A stretch of 64,000 nt of DNA from Ornithinimicrobium cerasi (GCF_003702705.1 NZ_QZMN01000008.1:1-64000); one strand, 5' to 3'; shown: positions 24,767 through 37,432, numbered from the stretch's first letter. Translations and numbers: made by a program. Notes: generated from the sequence alone by a model not told the origin.

Positions 24767-26385
24767 GCACCCGACGCCCGCACCCTGCGCTCACCGCCGG
24801 GGCCCTCGTGGCCACGGCGGTGGCGCTGATCCCCCTGGTCTACCTGGTCCTCCGGACCGGCCAGGGGGGTCTGGGTGCGTGGCTGGAGACCGTGGCCACC
24901 GAGCGGACAGCCCGGCTGGCCACCACCTCGCTGCTCCTCGCGGTCGTCGTCACCGCGGCCTGCCTCCTCATCGGCGTCGGCGCCGCCTGGCTGGTCACCC
25001 GCAGCAACACCCCCGGCCGGCGTGCCCTCGCGGTGCTGATGGCCCTGCCGCTGGCCGTCCCCAGCTATGTCGCCGCCTTCACCTGGGTCTCGGTGGCCGA
25101 CCTGTGGACGACCGACCCGGGCACCCGCTTCGAGGGGTTCGTCGCGGCCTCGGTCGTCCTCACGCTCTACACCTACCCCTACGTCTACCTGCCCGTCGCG
25201 GTGGCGCTGGTGCGGGTCGACCCGGCCCAGGAGGAGGTGGCGCGCTCCCTCGGACGCGGCCCGCTGCATACCCTCCTCACCGTCACCCTCCCCCAGGTGC
25301 GGCCGGCCATCGCCGGCGGCGCCCTCCTCGCGGTCCTCTACGTGCTCGCCGACTTCGGTGCCGTCTCGATCCTGCGCCTCGACACCTTCACGCGCGCCGT
25401 CTTCACCGCGTTCAGCGCCGGCTTCAACCGCCAGGGCGCGCTCACCCTCGCCACCCTCCTCGTGCTCGTCACGGTCCTCGTGCTCACCGTCGAGGGGCGC
25501 ACCCGCCGGGCCGGGGCGCGCTTCTCCGGGACCCACGTCACCCGCCCCGCCCGGGCCGCCGACCTCGGGGTATGGCGCTGGGCCGGGTCCGCCGCTCTCG
25601 CGGCGGTCCTCCTCGCGGCCCTGGGCGTGCCGGCCCTGTCCCTGGTGCGGTGGATGACGAGCGGCACGTCGGGCGCCGACGCGGTGGGACGGCTCTGGGA
25701 CGCGGCCGCCGGCTCCCTCACGGCCTCGCTGCTCGGCGCGCTGCTGACGATGCTGCTCGCGCTGCCCGTCGGCATCCTCGCCGCCCGGCACCCCGGCCGG
25801 CTGAGCCGGGCGCTGGAGCGCGCCGCCTACCTGGCGCACAGCCTGCCGGGTGTCGTCGTCGGGCTCTCGCTCGTCTTCTTCGGGGTGACGGTGGCGCTGC
25901 CGCTGTACCAGACGACGTGGCTGCTCGCGCTGGGTTACGCCACGCTGTTCCTCCCGCTCGGCGTGGGCGCGGTGGCCTCGGCCGCGGCCCAGGCCCCGCC
26001 GTCGCTGGAGGAGGCCGCCTCGGCGCTGGGTCGCTCGCCCGCCGAGGTGTTCCGCCGGGTCACCCTGCCGCTGACGCTGCCCGGCATCGGCGCGGGCGCG
26101 GCTCTCGTCTTCCTCACCGCGATGAAGGAGCTGCCGGCGACGCTGCTGCTGCGCCCGACCGGCATGGACACCCTGGCCACCCGGCTGTGGAGCGCGACCG
26201 CGATCGGTCGCTACGCCGAGGCGGCGCCCTACGCCCTCGTCCTCGTGGCGCTGGCCGCGGTGCCGACCTGGCTCATCGTCCGGCGCAGCGGCATCCTGCC
26301 CGCCGCCGGGGAGCGCGAGCCGCTGCGGCCGGTGCGGATCGACGAGACAGGCGCCACCGACCTCCTGGAGGGCGTGAAAGCATGA
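24763..26385 (+). CDS. fbpB: iron(III) ABC transporter, double permease
   Basis: 540 residues if begun at CTG 24763, which overlaps the upstream TGA (CTGA); the first ATG/GTG/TTG is GTG 24808, which would cut into membrane segment 1 and drop the positively charged LSTRRPHPALTAG leader. I prefer the CTG. About 12 membrane spans in two homologous halves. Each half has a BPD transport EAA loop: EEVARSLGRGPLHTLLTVTLPQVRP and EEAASALGRSPAEVFRRVTLPLTLPG. This is the fused FbpB type of Fe3+ permease. It sits between binding protein and ATPase, with overlaps at both ends (CTGA and ATGA). Confidence 0.92.
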   Translation: MSTRRPHPALTAGALVATAVALIPLVYLVLRTGQGGLGAWLETVATERTARLATTSLLLAVVVTAACLLIGVGAAWLVTRSNTPGRRALAVLMALPLAVPSYVAAFTWVSVADLWTTDPGTRFEGFVAASVVLTLYTYPYVYLPVAVALVRVDPAQEEVARSLGRGPLHTLLTVTLPQVRPAIAGGALLAVLYVLADFGAVSILRLDTFTRAVFTAFSAGFNRQGALTLATLLVLVTVLVLTVEGRTRRAGARFSGTHVTRPARAADLGVWRWAGSAALAAVLLAALGVPALSLVRWMTSGTSGADAVGRLWDAAAGSLTASLLGALLTMLLALPVGILAARHPGRLSRALERAAYLAHSLPGVVVGLSLVFFGVTVALPLYQTTWLLALGYATLFLPLGVGAVASAAAQAPPSLEEAASALGRSPAEVFRRVTLPLTLPGIGAGAALVFLTAMKELPATLLLRPTGMDTLATRLWSATAIGRYAEAAPYALVLVALAAVPTWLIVRRSGILPAAGEREPLRPVRIDETGATDLLEGVKA

Positions 26386-27614
26386 GGCTGACCAGCCTGT
26401 TCAGCACCGAGAGCGACGGAGCGCCGATGCCCACCGCCACCACCGACGCGCGGTCCACCCACGTGCCGCACGCCGTGGAGGTGGTCGGGGTGAGCAAGGC
26501 CTTCGGTGCGGTCGCCGCGCTCGAGCAGGTGAGCCTGACCCTGGACGCCGGCGAGTTCGTCGCGGTGCTCGGCCCCTCGGGCTGCGGCAAGACGACCCTG
26601 CTGCGGTGCATGGCCGGCTTCGAGCGCATCGACTCGGGCCGGGTGGCGCTGGGCGGGCGGGCCGTCGCGCTGCCGGGGATCCACCTTCCCCCGCACCGTC
26701 GCCACGTCGCGGTCGTCCCCCAGGAGGGCGCGCTCTTCCCCCACCTGTCGGTCAGCGAGAACGTCGGCTTCGGCCTCGCCGCGGACGGCTTCGGCGCACG
26801 CGCGGGACGGGCGCTGCGCGGGGGGCGCCAGGGCCGGGACGCCACGGGCGGCACGGGCGGGGGCGTCGTCAGGGCCGGTGCCCGCGCGGCCCGCATCGAG
26901 GAGTGCCTGGAGATGGTCGGCCTCGCCGGGATGGGGTCGCGGATGCCGCACGAGCTCTCCGGCGGGCAGCAGCAGCGGGTCGCGCTCGCCCGCGCGCTGG
27001 CCCCGCACCCCCCGCTGGTGCTCCTCGACGAGCCGTTCAGCGCCCTCGACGCCTCGCTGCGCACGGAGCTGCGGGCCGACGTGCGCACGGCCCTGCGCGA
27101 GGCCGGCGCCACCGCCATCCTCGTCACCCACGACCAGGGCGAGGCGCTGTCGATGGCCGACCGCGTCGCCGTCATGTGCGACGGGCGCCTGCGCCAGGTC
27201 GGCACGCCCGAGGAGGTCTACACGACGCCGGTCGACGCCTGGGTCGCGACCTTCGTCGGCGAGGCCGAGCTGCTCGAGGTCACCCAGGGCCACGGCGACC
27301 GGCTCGACACGCCGCTGGGTCCGGTCAGCGTCCTCGACGGCGGCCCGGCCGCCTCGCACGTCGTGCTCCGTCCCGAGCAGGTGCACCTGGTCCCCGACCG
27401 GGGCGACGGCCTCTCCGCCGACGCGGGCGCCGGCGCCGTGCGGACGGTCGTCCGCTCCGTCGACTTCCACGGCCACGACGCCCTCGTCACCCTCGAGCTC
27501 CCGGGCGGCCGGACGGCCCGGGCCCGCACCGGCGCCCACCCGCCGCGCCCCGGCGAGCGCATGCTGGCCTGGGTCGAGGGGGTATGCCGCGCCGTCCCCC
27601 CTGGCGGCCTCTGA
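26382..27614 (+). CDS. fbpC: iron(III) ABC transporter, ATP-binding protein
   Basis: 410 residues; the ATG overlaps the permease stop (ATGA). Walker A GPSGCGKT (64-71), Q-loop VVPQEGALFPHLSV (Q114), signature LSGGQQQ (192-198), Walker B LVLLDEPFSALD (D216), switch histidine in VTHDQGEA, and a C-terminal TOBE-like part (about 290-405). Residues about 138-169 are an unusual Gly/Arg-rich insertion in the helical subdomain, between the Q-loop and the signature, absent from typical members. It energises uptake of iron bound by the upstream lipoprotein. Confidence 0.94.
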   Translation: MRLTSLFSTESDGAPMPTATTDARSTHVPHAVEVVGVSKAFGAVAALEQVSLTLDAGEFVAVLGPSGCGKTTLLRCMAGFERIDSGRVALGGRAVALPGIHLPPHRRHVAVVPQEGALFPHLSVSENVGFGLAADGFGARAGRALRGGRQGRDATGGTGGGVVRAGARAARIEECLEMVGLAGMGSRMPHELSGGQQQRVALARALAPHPPLVLLDEPFSALDASLRTELRADVRTALREAGATAILVTHDQGEALSMADRVAVMCDGRLRQVGTPEEVYTTPVDAWVATFVGEAELLEVTQGHGDRLDTPLGPVSVLDGGPAASHVVLRPEQVHLVPDRGDGLSADAGAGAVRTVVRSVDFHGHDALVTLELPGGRTARARTGAHPPRPGERMLAWVEGVCRAVPPGGL

Positions 27615-27769
27615 GCCCACCCCCGCACCGCCGGCCTCCGCACGTCTGGGGTGGGTCGGTGCTGCTGGGGCGACACCGATCCACCACGGTGCGCCGCGGA
27701 GCGTGGCCCCGGTTCCGGCCCCCTCGCTCCTGGATGCCGGCAGACCACTGCTGCCGGCCCTGTCGGCCG

Positions 27770-29656
27770 CTACGCCAGCGCGTGCAGCAGCAGCCCGTGC
27801 AGCGCCACGAGCCCGTCGCGGGAGAGGACCGACTCGGCGTGCCCCTGGATCGTGGCGACGCCCGGGCCGCGCAGGGCCACCACCGCGTCGTCCGGCTCGT
27901 GCACGGCGACCTCCAGCGGCCGGCCCGCCACCGACAGCTCGCCGACCGGCGGCCTCGCGACGAAGGTGTTGTAGAACCCGATGCGCCGCACGTCGCCCCA
28001 GAGGTCCACGGGCAGCTGCACCCCCTGGTTGGGGCGGGCGAGCTTGGTGATCTCCAGCCCCGCCAGCGCGGCGAGCACCTGGTGCGAGAGGCACACCGCG
28101 AGGGTCGGCAGGCCGCTGTCGAGCCGGGCCGCGACGAGCGCACGCAGCCGCACGATCCGCTCCTCCGCCAGGTCGGTCGGGTCGCCCGGCCCCGGCCCGA
28201 GGAGCACGAGGTCCCAGGCGGGGTCCGCGACGTCCGCCTCCGACACCCGCTCCCAGCGCCGCACGTCGGCGACCATCCCGACGTGCCGCACCATGTGCGC
28301 CAGCATCTGGGTCCAGGTGTCCTCGGCGTCGACCACGAGCACGCGTCGCCCGACGAGCAGCGGGTCGGGCCGGCTCTCCTGCGGGCTCAACCAGAACGGC
28401 GACAGCGACTCGTTGCGCGCGGCGAGGTCCTCGGCGACGCCGGGGAGCGAGGCGAGCTGCACGGCATACCCGAGGTCGCGGCGGGGGCGCAGCCCCAGCG
28501 CGGCGAGCATCCCGCGCGCCTTGGCCGCCGTCTCGGCGACCTCCGAGCGGGGGTCGCTGTGCCGCACGAGCGTGGCCCCGGCGCTGACCGTGATGGTCCC
28601 GGACCCGTCGACGTGGGCGGTGCGGATGAGGATCGGCGCGTCGAGGCGCTCCCCGCCCTCCTCGTCGAGGTCCAGCAGCGCGAGCACGCCGGAGTAGTAG
28701 CCTCGCCCGTCCGGCTCGTGCCGCCTGATGACGGTGCACGCGTTCTCCATCGGCGAGCCGGTCACGGTCGGCGCGAACATCGTCGCCCGCAGCACGTCGC
28801 GGACGTCGGCCTCGCTGGCCCCGTCGAGGAGGTACTCCGTGTGCGTCAGGTGCGCCATCTGCTTCAGCGCCGGCCCGGTGATCCGGCCGCCGTGGGAGCA
28901 GATCTGCGCCATCATCTTCATCTCCTCGTCGACCACCATGAAGAGCTCCTCGGTCTCCTTGGTGTCCTTGACGAACTCTGAGAAGGACTCGCGCAGCTGG
29001 GCTCCGTCCGGGTCGTCGAGCGGGTGGCGGAAGGTCCCCGAGATGGGGTTCATCCAGACCCGGCCGTCGCGCACGCTGACGTGCCGCTCGGGCGTGGCGC
29101 CGACGAGCGTGTGGCCGGGGGTGTGCACGGCGAACGTCCAGTAGGCGCCGCGCTCGTCGGCCAGCAGGGTGCGCAGCCAGGTGAGGGCGGCCGTCGCGGG
29201 GTCGGCGTCGGTGTGCGCGAGCACGTCCCGGCGGATGACGAAGTTGGCCCCCTCGCCGTTGCCGATCTCCTCCTCGATCACCCGCTCGACGGTGCGCGCG
29301 TAGTCGTCGTCGCTCACGCTGAACCGTTCGCCGGTCACCTCGACGGGCGCGGTCGGCAGCGCGGCCAGGAGGTCCTCCAGGCCGATCCGCTGGTATGCCG
29401 TCGGGCCGGCCGGGCGGAGCACGCGCAGGGGGGTCCCGTCGTCGTGCGCGTCGAAGCCCCGCTCGGTGATCTGGCGGAAGGGGACGAGCGCCAGCACCGG
29501 GGCACCCTCGCCCGGGCGTGGCAGGTCGCGCAACCGGTCGAGGTCCTCCACCTCGCCCAGGACCAGCTCGACCCGGTCCTGCCCCTCCCGCCACAGGATC
29601 GCCCACGACTGACCCGAGGGGTCGGCGAGGATCTGGTCGAGGAGGTGGTGGGGCAT
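27770..29656 (-). CDS. PhzE-like anthranilate/ADIC synthase with fused glutamine amidotransferase
   Basis: 628 residues from ATG 29656 (MPHHLLDQIL). The N-terminal two thirds are a chorismate-binding synthase: GEGANFVIRRDVLAH, NPISGTFRHP, ETEELFMVVDEEMKMMAQIC and the segment MFAPTVTGSPMENACTVI with GRGYYSGVLALL, which is characteristic of PhzE (2-amino-2-deoxyisochorismate synthase) rather than TrpE. The last 190 residues are the amidotransferase, with Cys in AVCLSHQV and His/Glu in IQGHAES. PhzE makes ADIC for phenazines and related products. No other phenazine or secondary-metabolite gene is adjacent, so the pathway is unknown. Divergent from the epimerase gene. Confidence 0.85.
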   Translation of the reverse strand: MPHHLLDQILADPSGQSWAILWREGQDRVELVLGEVEDLDRLRDLPRPGEGAPVLALVPFRQITERGFDAHDDGTPLRVLRPAGPTAYQRIGLEDLLAALPTAPVEVTGERFSVSDDDYARTVERVIEEEIGNGEGANFVIRRDVLAHTDADPATAALTWLRTLLADERGAYWTFAVHTPGHTLVGATPERHVSVRDGRVWMNPISGTFRHPLDDPDGAQLRESFSEFVKDTKETEELFMVVDEEMKMMAQICSHGGRITGPALKQMAHLTHTEYLLDGASEADVRDVLRATMFAPTVTGSPMENACTVIRRHEPDGRGYYSGVLALLDLDEEGGERLDAPILIRTAHVDGSGTITVSAGATLVRHSDPRSEVAETAAKARGMLAALGLRPRRDLGYAVQLASLPGVAEDLAARNESLSPFWLSPQESRPDPLLVGRRVLVVDAEDTWTQMLAHMVRHVGMVADVRRWERVSEADVADPAWDLVLLGPGPGDPTDLAEERIVRLRALVAARLDSGLPTLAVCLSHQVLAALAGLEITKLARPNQGVQLPVDLWGDVRRIGFYNTFVARPPVGELSVAGRPLEVAVHEPDDAVVALRGPGVATIQGHAESVLSRDGLVALHGLLLHALA

Positions 29657-29751
29657 GGGCGACAGTGTTTCATCCTGCGACCGGCGCGCTGGCGCCTGCC
29701 GCGCACGGCCCGCGGGATGCGGAGGGGGCGCGCGCGTCATACCGTCGCGGG

Positions 29752-30516
29752 GTGAAGGTCCTCATCACCGGCGCGGCCGGCATCATCGGCCGGACCCTGG
29801 CCCAGGGTCTGGCCGACCGGTACGACCTGATGCTCACCGACGTCGACCCCGGAGCCGGGCCGGACGCGGGCGTGGCGCCGCTGGACGTGCGTGACCTCGC
29901 CGCCTGCACCCGGGTCCTCGACGGCGTGGAGACGGTCGTCCACCTCGCCGGCGCGGCCTCACCGCAGGCGGACTGGGAGACGGTGCTGGACCTCAACATC
30001 GTCGGCACCCGCACCGTGCTCGAGGCGGCCCGGCAGGCGGGGGTGCGCAGGGTCGTGCTGGCCTCCTCCAACCACGCCATGGGGATGTACGACCGAGACG
30101 AGCAGTGGCCGGTGTACGGCTCGATGCCCCCGCGGCCGGACTCCCCCTACGGGGTGTCGAAGGTGGTCGGCGAGACGCTGGGTCGCTACTACCACGACGC
30201 GTTCGGGCTGGAGGTCCTCGTGCTGCGCGTCGGGTGGTCCACCGGCGACCACGGCGCCGCCCGGGAGGAGCTGCTCCAGGCGATGTGGCTCAGCGAGCGC
30301 GACACCGTCGAGGTCTTCCGTTGCGCGGTCGAGGCCCCGGTGCGGTTCGGGATCTACTACGCGACCTCCGACAACGCCAACCGGCGGTGGGACATGACCG
30401 ACACGATGGTCGACCTCGGCTACCGCCCCCGCGACCGGTGGCACGACGCCGCGGGGCAGGAGGAGAGCGTGCGGCCCGGCGGGCACCGGCCGCCACCTGG
30501 GTGGCCCGAGGCCTGA
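29752..30516 (+). CDS. NAD-dependent sugar epimerase/dehydrogenase, uronate dehydrogenase-like
   Basis: 254 residues from GTG 29752. An extended short-chain dehydrogenase: nucleotide-binding TGAAGIIG (6-13), VVHLAGAAS (62-70), SSNHAMGMYD (105-114), active-site Y133-x3-K137 (PYGVSK). The SSNHxxGxY segment and the C-terminal YATSDNANRRWDMTD resemble bacterial uronate dehydrogenases, which oxidise glucuronate/galacturonate to the aldaric lactone. It is shorter than most epimerases but in range for that group. The substrate is inferred from resemblance only. Confidence 0.85.
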   Translation: MKVLITGAAGIIGRTLAQGLADRYDLMLTDVDPGAGPDAGVAPLDVRDLAACTRVLDGVETVVHLAGAASPQADWETVLDLNIVGTRTVLEAARQAGVRRVVLASSNHAMGMYDRDEQWPVYGSMPPRPDSPYGVSKVVGETLGRYYHDAFGLEVLVLRVGWSTGDHGAAREELLQAMWLSERDTVEVFRCAVEAPVRFGIYYATSDNANRRWDMTDTMVDLGYRPRDRWHDAAGQEESVRPGGHRPPPGWPEA

Positions 30517-30619
30517 CCGACCCCGGGCGACCGCCGTGTCCGGAACGGCAGGTCGGCCCCGACATGCTGGTGGAGGCCACGAGCCCCCCACCCACGATCC
30601 GCGCACCGAAGGGACAGGT

Positions 30620-31012
30620 ATGAAGTACGTCATCCTCATCCACTCCAACCCCCAGCCCTGGGGCCACCCCACGGCCCAGTTCCTGCCCGAGCACCAGGAG
30701 GTCCCCCCGGCGGAGCGGGAGCAGCTCGACCGCAACTTCGAGGAGGGCTTCGCCGAGGTCATGGCCCGGGGCGAGTTCGTCCACGCGGAGCCGCTCGGCG
30801 CCCCCAGCACGTCGCGGCTCTTCCGCTGGAAGGACGGCGAGCGGGTCGTCGTCGACGGGCCGTACGCCGAGGGCAAGGAGCACTTCGCCGGGTTCTTCCT
30901 CGTCGACGTCGAGTCGCACGAGCGGGCCGAGGAGATCGCCCGGCTGTTCTCCGGGCCCGGTGAGACGGTCGAGCTGCGGCCCGTCATGGACGGCGGGGGG
31001 AACGGCAGCTGA
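30620..31012 (+). CDS. DGPF/YCII-domain protein
   Basis: 130 residues from ATG 30620 (GGGACAGGT upstream). MKYVILIHSNPQ at the start and VVVDGPYAEGKEHFAGFFLVDV (about 75-96) are the YCII/DGPF signature. In many actinobacteria such proteins sit directly before an ECF42 sigma factor, as here (known genomic association). The stop TGA overlaps a CTG from which the sigma factor reads (CTGA 31009-31012), so the two appear translationally coupled. The biochemical role is unknown. Confidence 0.9.
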   Translation: MKYVILIHSNPQPWGHPTAQFLPEHQEVPPAEREQLDRNFEEGFAEVMARGEFVHAEPLGAPSTSRLFRWKDGERVVVDGPYAEGKEHFAGFFLVDVESHERAEEIARLFSGPGETVELRPVMDGGGNGS

Positions 31013-32247
31013 GCACGGCACCCGAGGCGCTCGAGGTCGTGTGGCGCCGGGAGGCGCCGCACGTCCTCGCCGCGCTGCTGCGCCGGCACGGCAGCTTCGA
31101 CGACTGCGAGGACGCCCTCCAGCTGGCGCTCCTGGCCGCCGCCGAGCAGTGGCCGCGCGACGGGGTGCCGCACAACCCCGCTGGCTGGCTGGTCCGGGTG
31201 GCCTCGCGGCGGGTCGTCGACCAGGTCCGTGCGGACACGGCGCGACGGGGACGGGAGGAGCGGGCGGCCCGGCTCGACCGGGTCGACGAGGGGGTCGCCC
31301 CCTCGCCCCGCGCCGGCACGGAGGACCACGACGCCGGGCGGGGCGACGACACCCTGGACCTCCTCGTCCTGTGCACCCATTCCAGCCTCTCCCCCTCCTC
31401 GCAGGTCGCGCTGATGCTGCGCGCCGTGGGCGGGCTCACGACCCGGGAGATCGCCGACGCGTTCTTCGTGCCGGAGGCCACCACCACCCGACGGATCACC
31501 CGCGCCAAGGCGACGCTGCGCGAGGCGGGCGCGCGCTTCGCGCACCCGGACGCGCGCACGCTGGCCGGTCGCCTCCCGGCCGTGCGTCAGGCGGTCTCGC
31601 TGATCTACACGACCGGGCACGCCGCCCGGAGCCGTCCGGGGTCCAGCGACGGCACGCTGACGACCACCGCCGTCCACCTCGCCCGGGAGCTGTGCCGCCG
31701 GTGCCCGGGCGACCCGGAGAACGCCGGCCTGCTGGCGCTGCTGCTGCTCACCCAGGCCCGCCGCGCCGCCCGGTTCACCGCCTCCGGCGACCTCGTGCCC
31801 CTCGACCGGCAGGACCGCCGGCTCTGGGGCCGCGACCTGATCGTCGAGGGGGTGCAGGTTCTCGAGCGGGCGCTCCCGGTGGGCTACGTGGGGTCCTTCC
31901 AGCTCCAGGCCTCCATCGCCGCCGTCCACGCCGACGCCGCCGACGCCCGGGACACCGACTGGGCCCAGATCCTGGTCCTCTACGACATGCTCGAGCGGGT
32001 CGACCCCACCCCGGCCGTCAGCCTGGGCCGGGCGGTGGCCACGGCGGAGGTGCACGGCCCCCTCGCCGGGCTCGCGGTCCTCGAGGGTATGCCGCCGGGC
32101 AGCCACCGCCTCCTGGCCGCCCGGGGTCACATGCTGGCCGGGGCCGGGCTGGCGGTGGAGGCGCGCGCCGACCTCCTCCGCGCCGCCAGCCTGACCAGGA
32201 GCATCCCCGAGCAGCGCTACCTCAACCGGCTCGCCGCCGACCTCTGA
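31009..32247 (+). CDS. ECF42-type RNA polymerase sigma factor with C-terminal TPR extension
   Basis: 412 residues if begun at CTG 31009, which gives STAPEALEVVWRREAPHVL; homologues start with a similar xxxVxxVWRRE segment. GTG 31039 would remove it. GGGGGG ends eight bases before the CTG. Sigma region 2 lies at about 15-75 (FDDCEDALQLALLAAAEQWP, NPAGWLVRVASRRVVDQ) and region 4 at about 110-165 (QVALMLRAVGGLTTREIADAFFVPEATTTRRITRAKATLR). The long C-terminal helical part (about 190-410) is the TPR-like extension of group ECF42, whose members lack an anti-sigma factor and lie next to a DGPF protein. It converges with ilvD. Confidence 0.92.
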   Translation: MSTAPEALEVVWRREAPHVLAALLRRHGSFDDCEDALQLALLAAAEQWPRDGVPHNPAGWLVRVASRRVVDQVRADTARRGREERAARLDRVDEGVAPSPRAGTEDHDAGRGDDTLDLLVLCTHSSLSPSSQVALMLRAVGGLTTREIADAFFVPEATTTRRITRAKATLREAGARFAHPDARTLAGRLPAVRQAVSLIYTTGHAARSRPGSSDGTLTTTAVHLARELCRRCPGDPENAGLLALLLLTQARRAARFTASGDLVPLDRQDRRLWGRDLIVEGVQVLERALPVGYVGSFQLQASIAAVHADAADARDTDWAQILVLYDMLERVDPTPAVSLGRAVATAEVHGPLAGLAVLEGMPPGSHRLLAARGHMLAGAGLAVEARADLLRAASLTRSIPEQRYLNRLAADL

Positions 32248-32259
32248 GGCGTCCGCCGC

Positions 32260-35429
<3,170 letters not shown>

Positions 35430-35460
35430 GGTGGTGCCTCTCTGTGCTGGGTCTGCGGCG

Positions 35461-35484
35461 GTGGGTCGGGTGGTGGGTCGGGTG
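35461..35484 (+). repeat. 12-bp tandem duplication in the ilvB-ilvN gap
   Basis: GTGGGTCGGGTG occurs twice in direct succession (35461-35472, 35473-35484) in the 125-base gap between ilvB and ilvN. No function is apparent. Confidence 0.6.
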
Positions 35485-35554
35485 CTGGACCGGTATGCCG
35501 TGGGCGGGGTGGGTACCTCCGGCGCCGGCGGGGGATAGGGGGAGAGCAGGGTCA

Positions 35555-37375
35555 TCAGTCCTCCCCGTACTCCGGGCGGACGTCCCGCGCGTGCTGGATG
35601 TCGTCGTTGCTGGTGCCGGCGGGGACCATCGGCCAGACCATCGCGTCCTTGCTCACCCGGAAGTCGACGACGACGGGCTGGTCGTCCACCTCCATCGCGG
35701 CCTCGATGGTCCGGTCGACGTCCTCGGGCCGGTCGCAGCGCAGGCCGACGCAGCCGTAGGCCTGGGCGAGGGTGGCGAAGTCCGGGATCTGCATCGAGGG
35801 CAGCTGGGAGGCGCTGAAGCGCTCGGCGTAGAAGAGCGCCTGCCACTGGCGGACCATGCCGAGGGCGGCGTTGTTGATGATGGCGACCTTGATGGGGATG
35901 CCCTCGACCGAGCAGGTCGCCAGCTCCTGGTTGGTCATCTGGAAGCAGCCGTCGCCGTCGATCGCCCAGACGGTGGTGTCCGGCAGGGCGACCTTGGCGC
36001 CCATGGCGGCGGGCACCGCATACCCCATCGTCCCCAGCCCGCCGGAGTTGAGCCAGTGGCGCGGACGGTCGTAGGTGATGAACTGGCTGGCCCACATCTG
36101 GTGCTGCCCGACGCCCGCGGCGAAGACGGTGTCCGGCCCGGAGATCTTCCCGAGCCGCTCGATGACCAGCTGCGGGGCGAGCGCACCGTCCGAGGGCGTC
36201 TCGTAGCCCAGCGGGTAGCGCCGCTTCCAGCCGAGGCAGCGCTCGACCCAGGCGTCGTAGTCGGGCATGGCCCCGGCGGCCGTGCGGTGCGTCCACTCGA
36301 GGACCAGCTGCCGGATGGTGTCCCGGGCGTCGCCGACCAGCCCGACCTCGGTGGGGAAGTTCTTGCCGATCTCGGCCGGGTCGATGTCGGCGTGGATGAT
36401 CGTGGCCCCGGGGGCGAAGGTGTGCTTGGCACCGGTCACCCGGTCGTCGAAGCGCGCGCCCAGGCTGATGATGAGGTCCGACTTCTGCAGCGTGGCGACG
36501 CCGGCGACGCTGCCGTGCATGCCCGGCATCCCCATGTGCTGCGGGTGGCTGTCGGGGAAGACGCCGCGGGCCATGAGCGTCGTGACGACGGGTATGCCGG
36601 TCAGCTCGGCCAGGCGCAGCACCTCCTCCGAGGCGTTCGCCCTCAGGCAGCCGCCGCCGACGTAGAGCACCGGCCGGCGGGCCTTCATCATCAGCTCGAC
36701 CGCGTCCCTGACCGCCTGCGGGGCGGGGGTGCTGTGCGGACGGAAACCGGGCATCGGGAGCTGGAGCAGCGACTCGTCGGCGAGCGCGGTGAGCGCGTCC
36801 TTGGTCACGTCGACGAGCACCGGACCGGGGCGGCCCGTGGCGGCCAGGTGGAAGGCGGAGGCGATGGTCGCCGCGATCTCGTCGGGGTTGGTCACGAGGA
36901 AGGAGTGCTTGGTGACCGGCATGGAGATCGACCGGATGTCGGCCTCCTGGAAGGCGTCGGAGCCCATGGCCGTGCTCGCGACGTTGCCGGTGATGGCGAC
37001 GATCGGCACCGAGTCCATGTTGGCGTCGGCGAGCGGGGTGACGAGGTTGGTGGCTCCCGGCCCGGAGGTGGCCATGCACACGCCCACCCTGCCCGTCGCT
37101 GCTGCGTACCCCTGGGCGGCGTGCCCGCCCCCCTGCTCGTGCCGCACCAGGATGTGGCGGATCCGGTCAGAGCTGTAGAGCGCGTCGTAGAGCGGGAGGA
37201 CGGCGCCCCCGGGCAGGCCGAAGATGTGCTCGACCCCGAGCCGCTCGAGGGTTCCGACGAGCGCCTGGGCGCCCGTCCTGCGGTCGGCGCCGACCACGAC
37301 GCCGCCGGTGGTCCCCGGTGCGACGGTCGTGGCGCCGTCGGCGATGCTCTCGCTGCTGACGTGGGTGGCGGTCAT
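35555..37375 (-). CDS. ilvB: acetolactate synthase large subunit
   Basis: 606 residues from ATG 37375; the longer open frame upstream crosses the attenuator and is not translated product. ThDP enzyme: [16 protein letters not shown], catalytic E80 in [34 protein letters not shown]-region [11 protein letters not shown], and the C-terminal ThDP/Mg motif [16 protein letters not shown]...[12 protein letters not shown]. It condenses two pyruvates, or pyruvate and 2-oxobutyrate, for valine/leucine and isoleucine. First structural gene of the operon, behind a leader peptide and an intrinsic terminator. Confidence 0.97.
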   Translation of the reverse strand: MTATHVSSESIADGATTVAPGTTGGVVVGADRRTGAQALVGTLERLGVEHIFGLPGGAVLPLYDALYSSDRIRHILVRHEQGGGHAAQGYAAATGRVGVCMATSGPGATNLVTPLADANMDSVPIVAITGNVASTAMGSDAFQEADIRSISMPVTKHSFLVTNPDEIAATIASAFHLAATGRPGPVLVDVTKDALTALADESLLQLPMPGFRPHSTPAPQAVRDAVELMMKARRPVLYVGGGCLRANASEEVLRLAELTGIPVVTTLMARGVFPDSHPQHMGMPGMHGSVAGVATLQKSDLIISLGARFDDRVTGAKHTFAPGATIIHADIDPAEIGKNFPTEVGLVGDARDTIRQLVLEWTHRTAAGAMPDYDAWVERCLGWKRRYPLGYETPSDGALAPQLVIERLGKISGPDTVFAAGVGQHQMWASQFITYDRPRHWLNSGGLGTMGYAVPAAMGAKVALPDTTVWAIDGDGCFQMTNQELATCSVEGIPIKVAIINNAALGMVRQWQALFYAERFSASQLPSMQIPDFATLAQAYGCVGLRCDRPEDVDRTIEAAMEVDDQPVVVDFRVSKDAMVWPMVPAGTSNDDIQHARDVRPEYGED

Positions 37376-37432
37376 GTGTGTGGTCCTGCCGTGTGGGGGG
37401 GTGGTGGGGAGGCTTGGTGAGGGTCGGGCAAC

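Noticed and set aside
26229-29606. 1125-residue open frame on the minus strand across the iron transporter and PhzE-like gene
   Set aside because: It is an antisense/alternate-frame shadow of high-GC genes. Composition is Arg/Ala/Gly/Pro-rich with no domain, whereas the genes in the other frames match known families.
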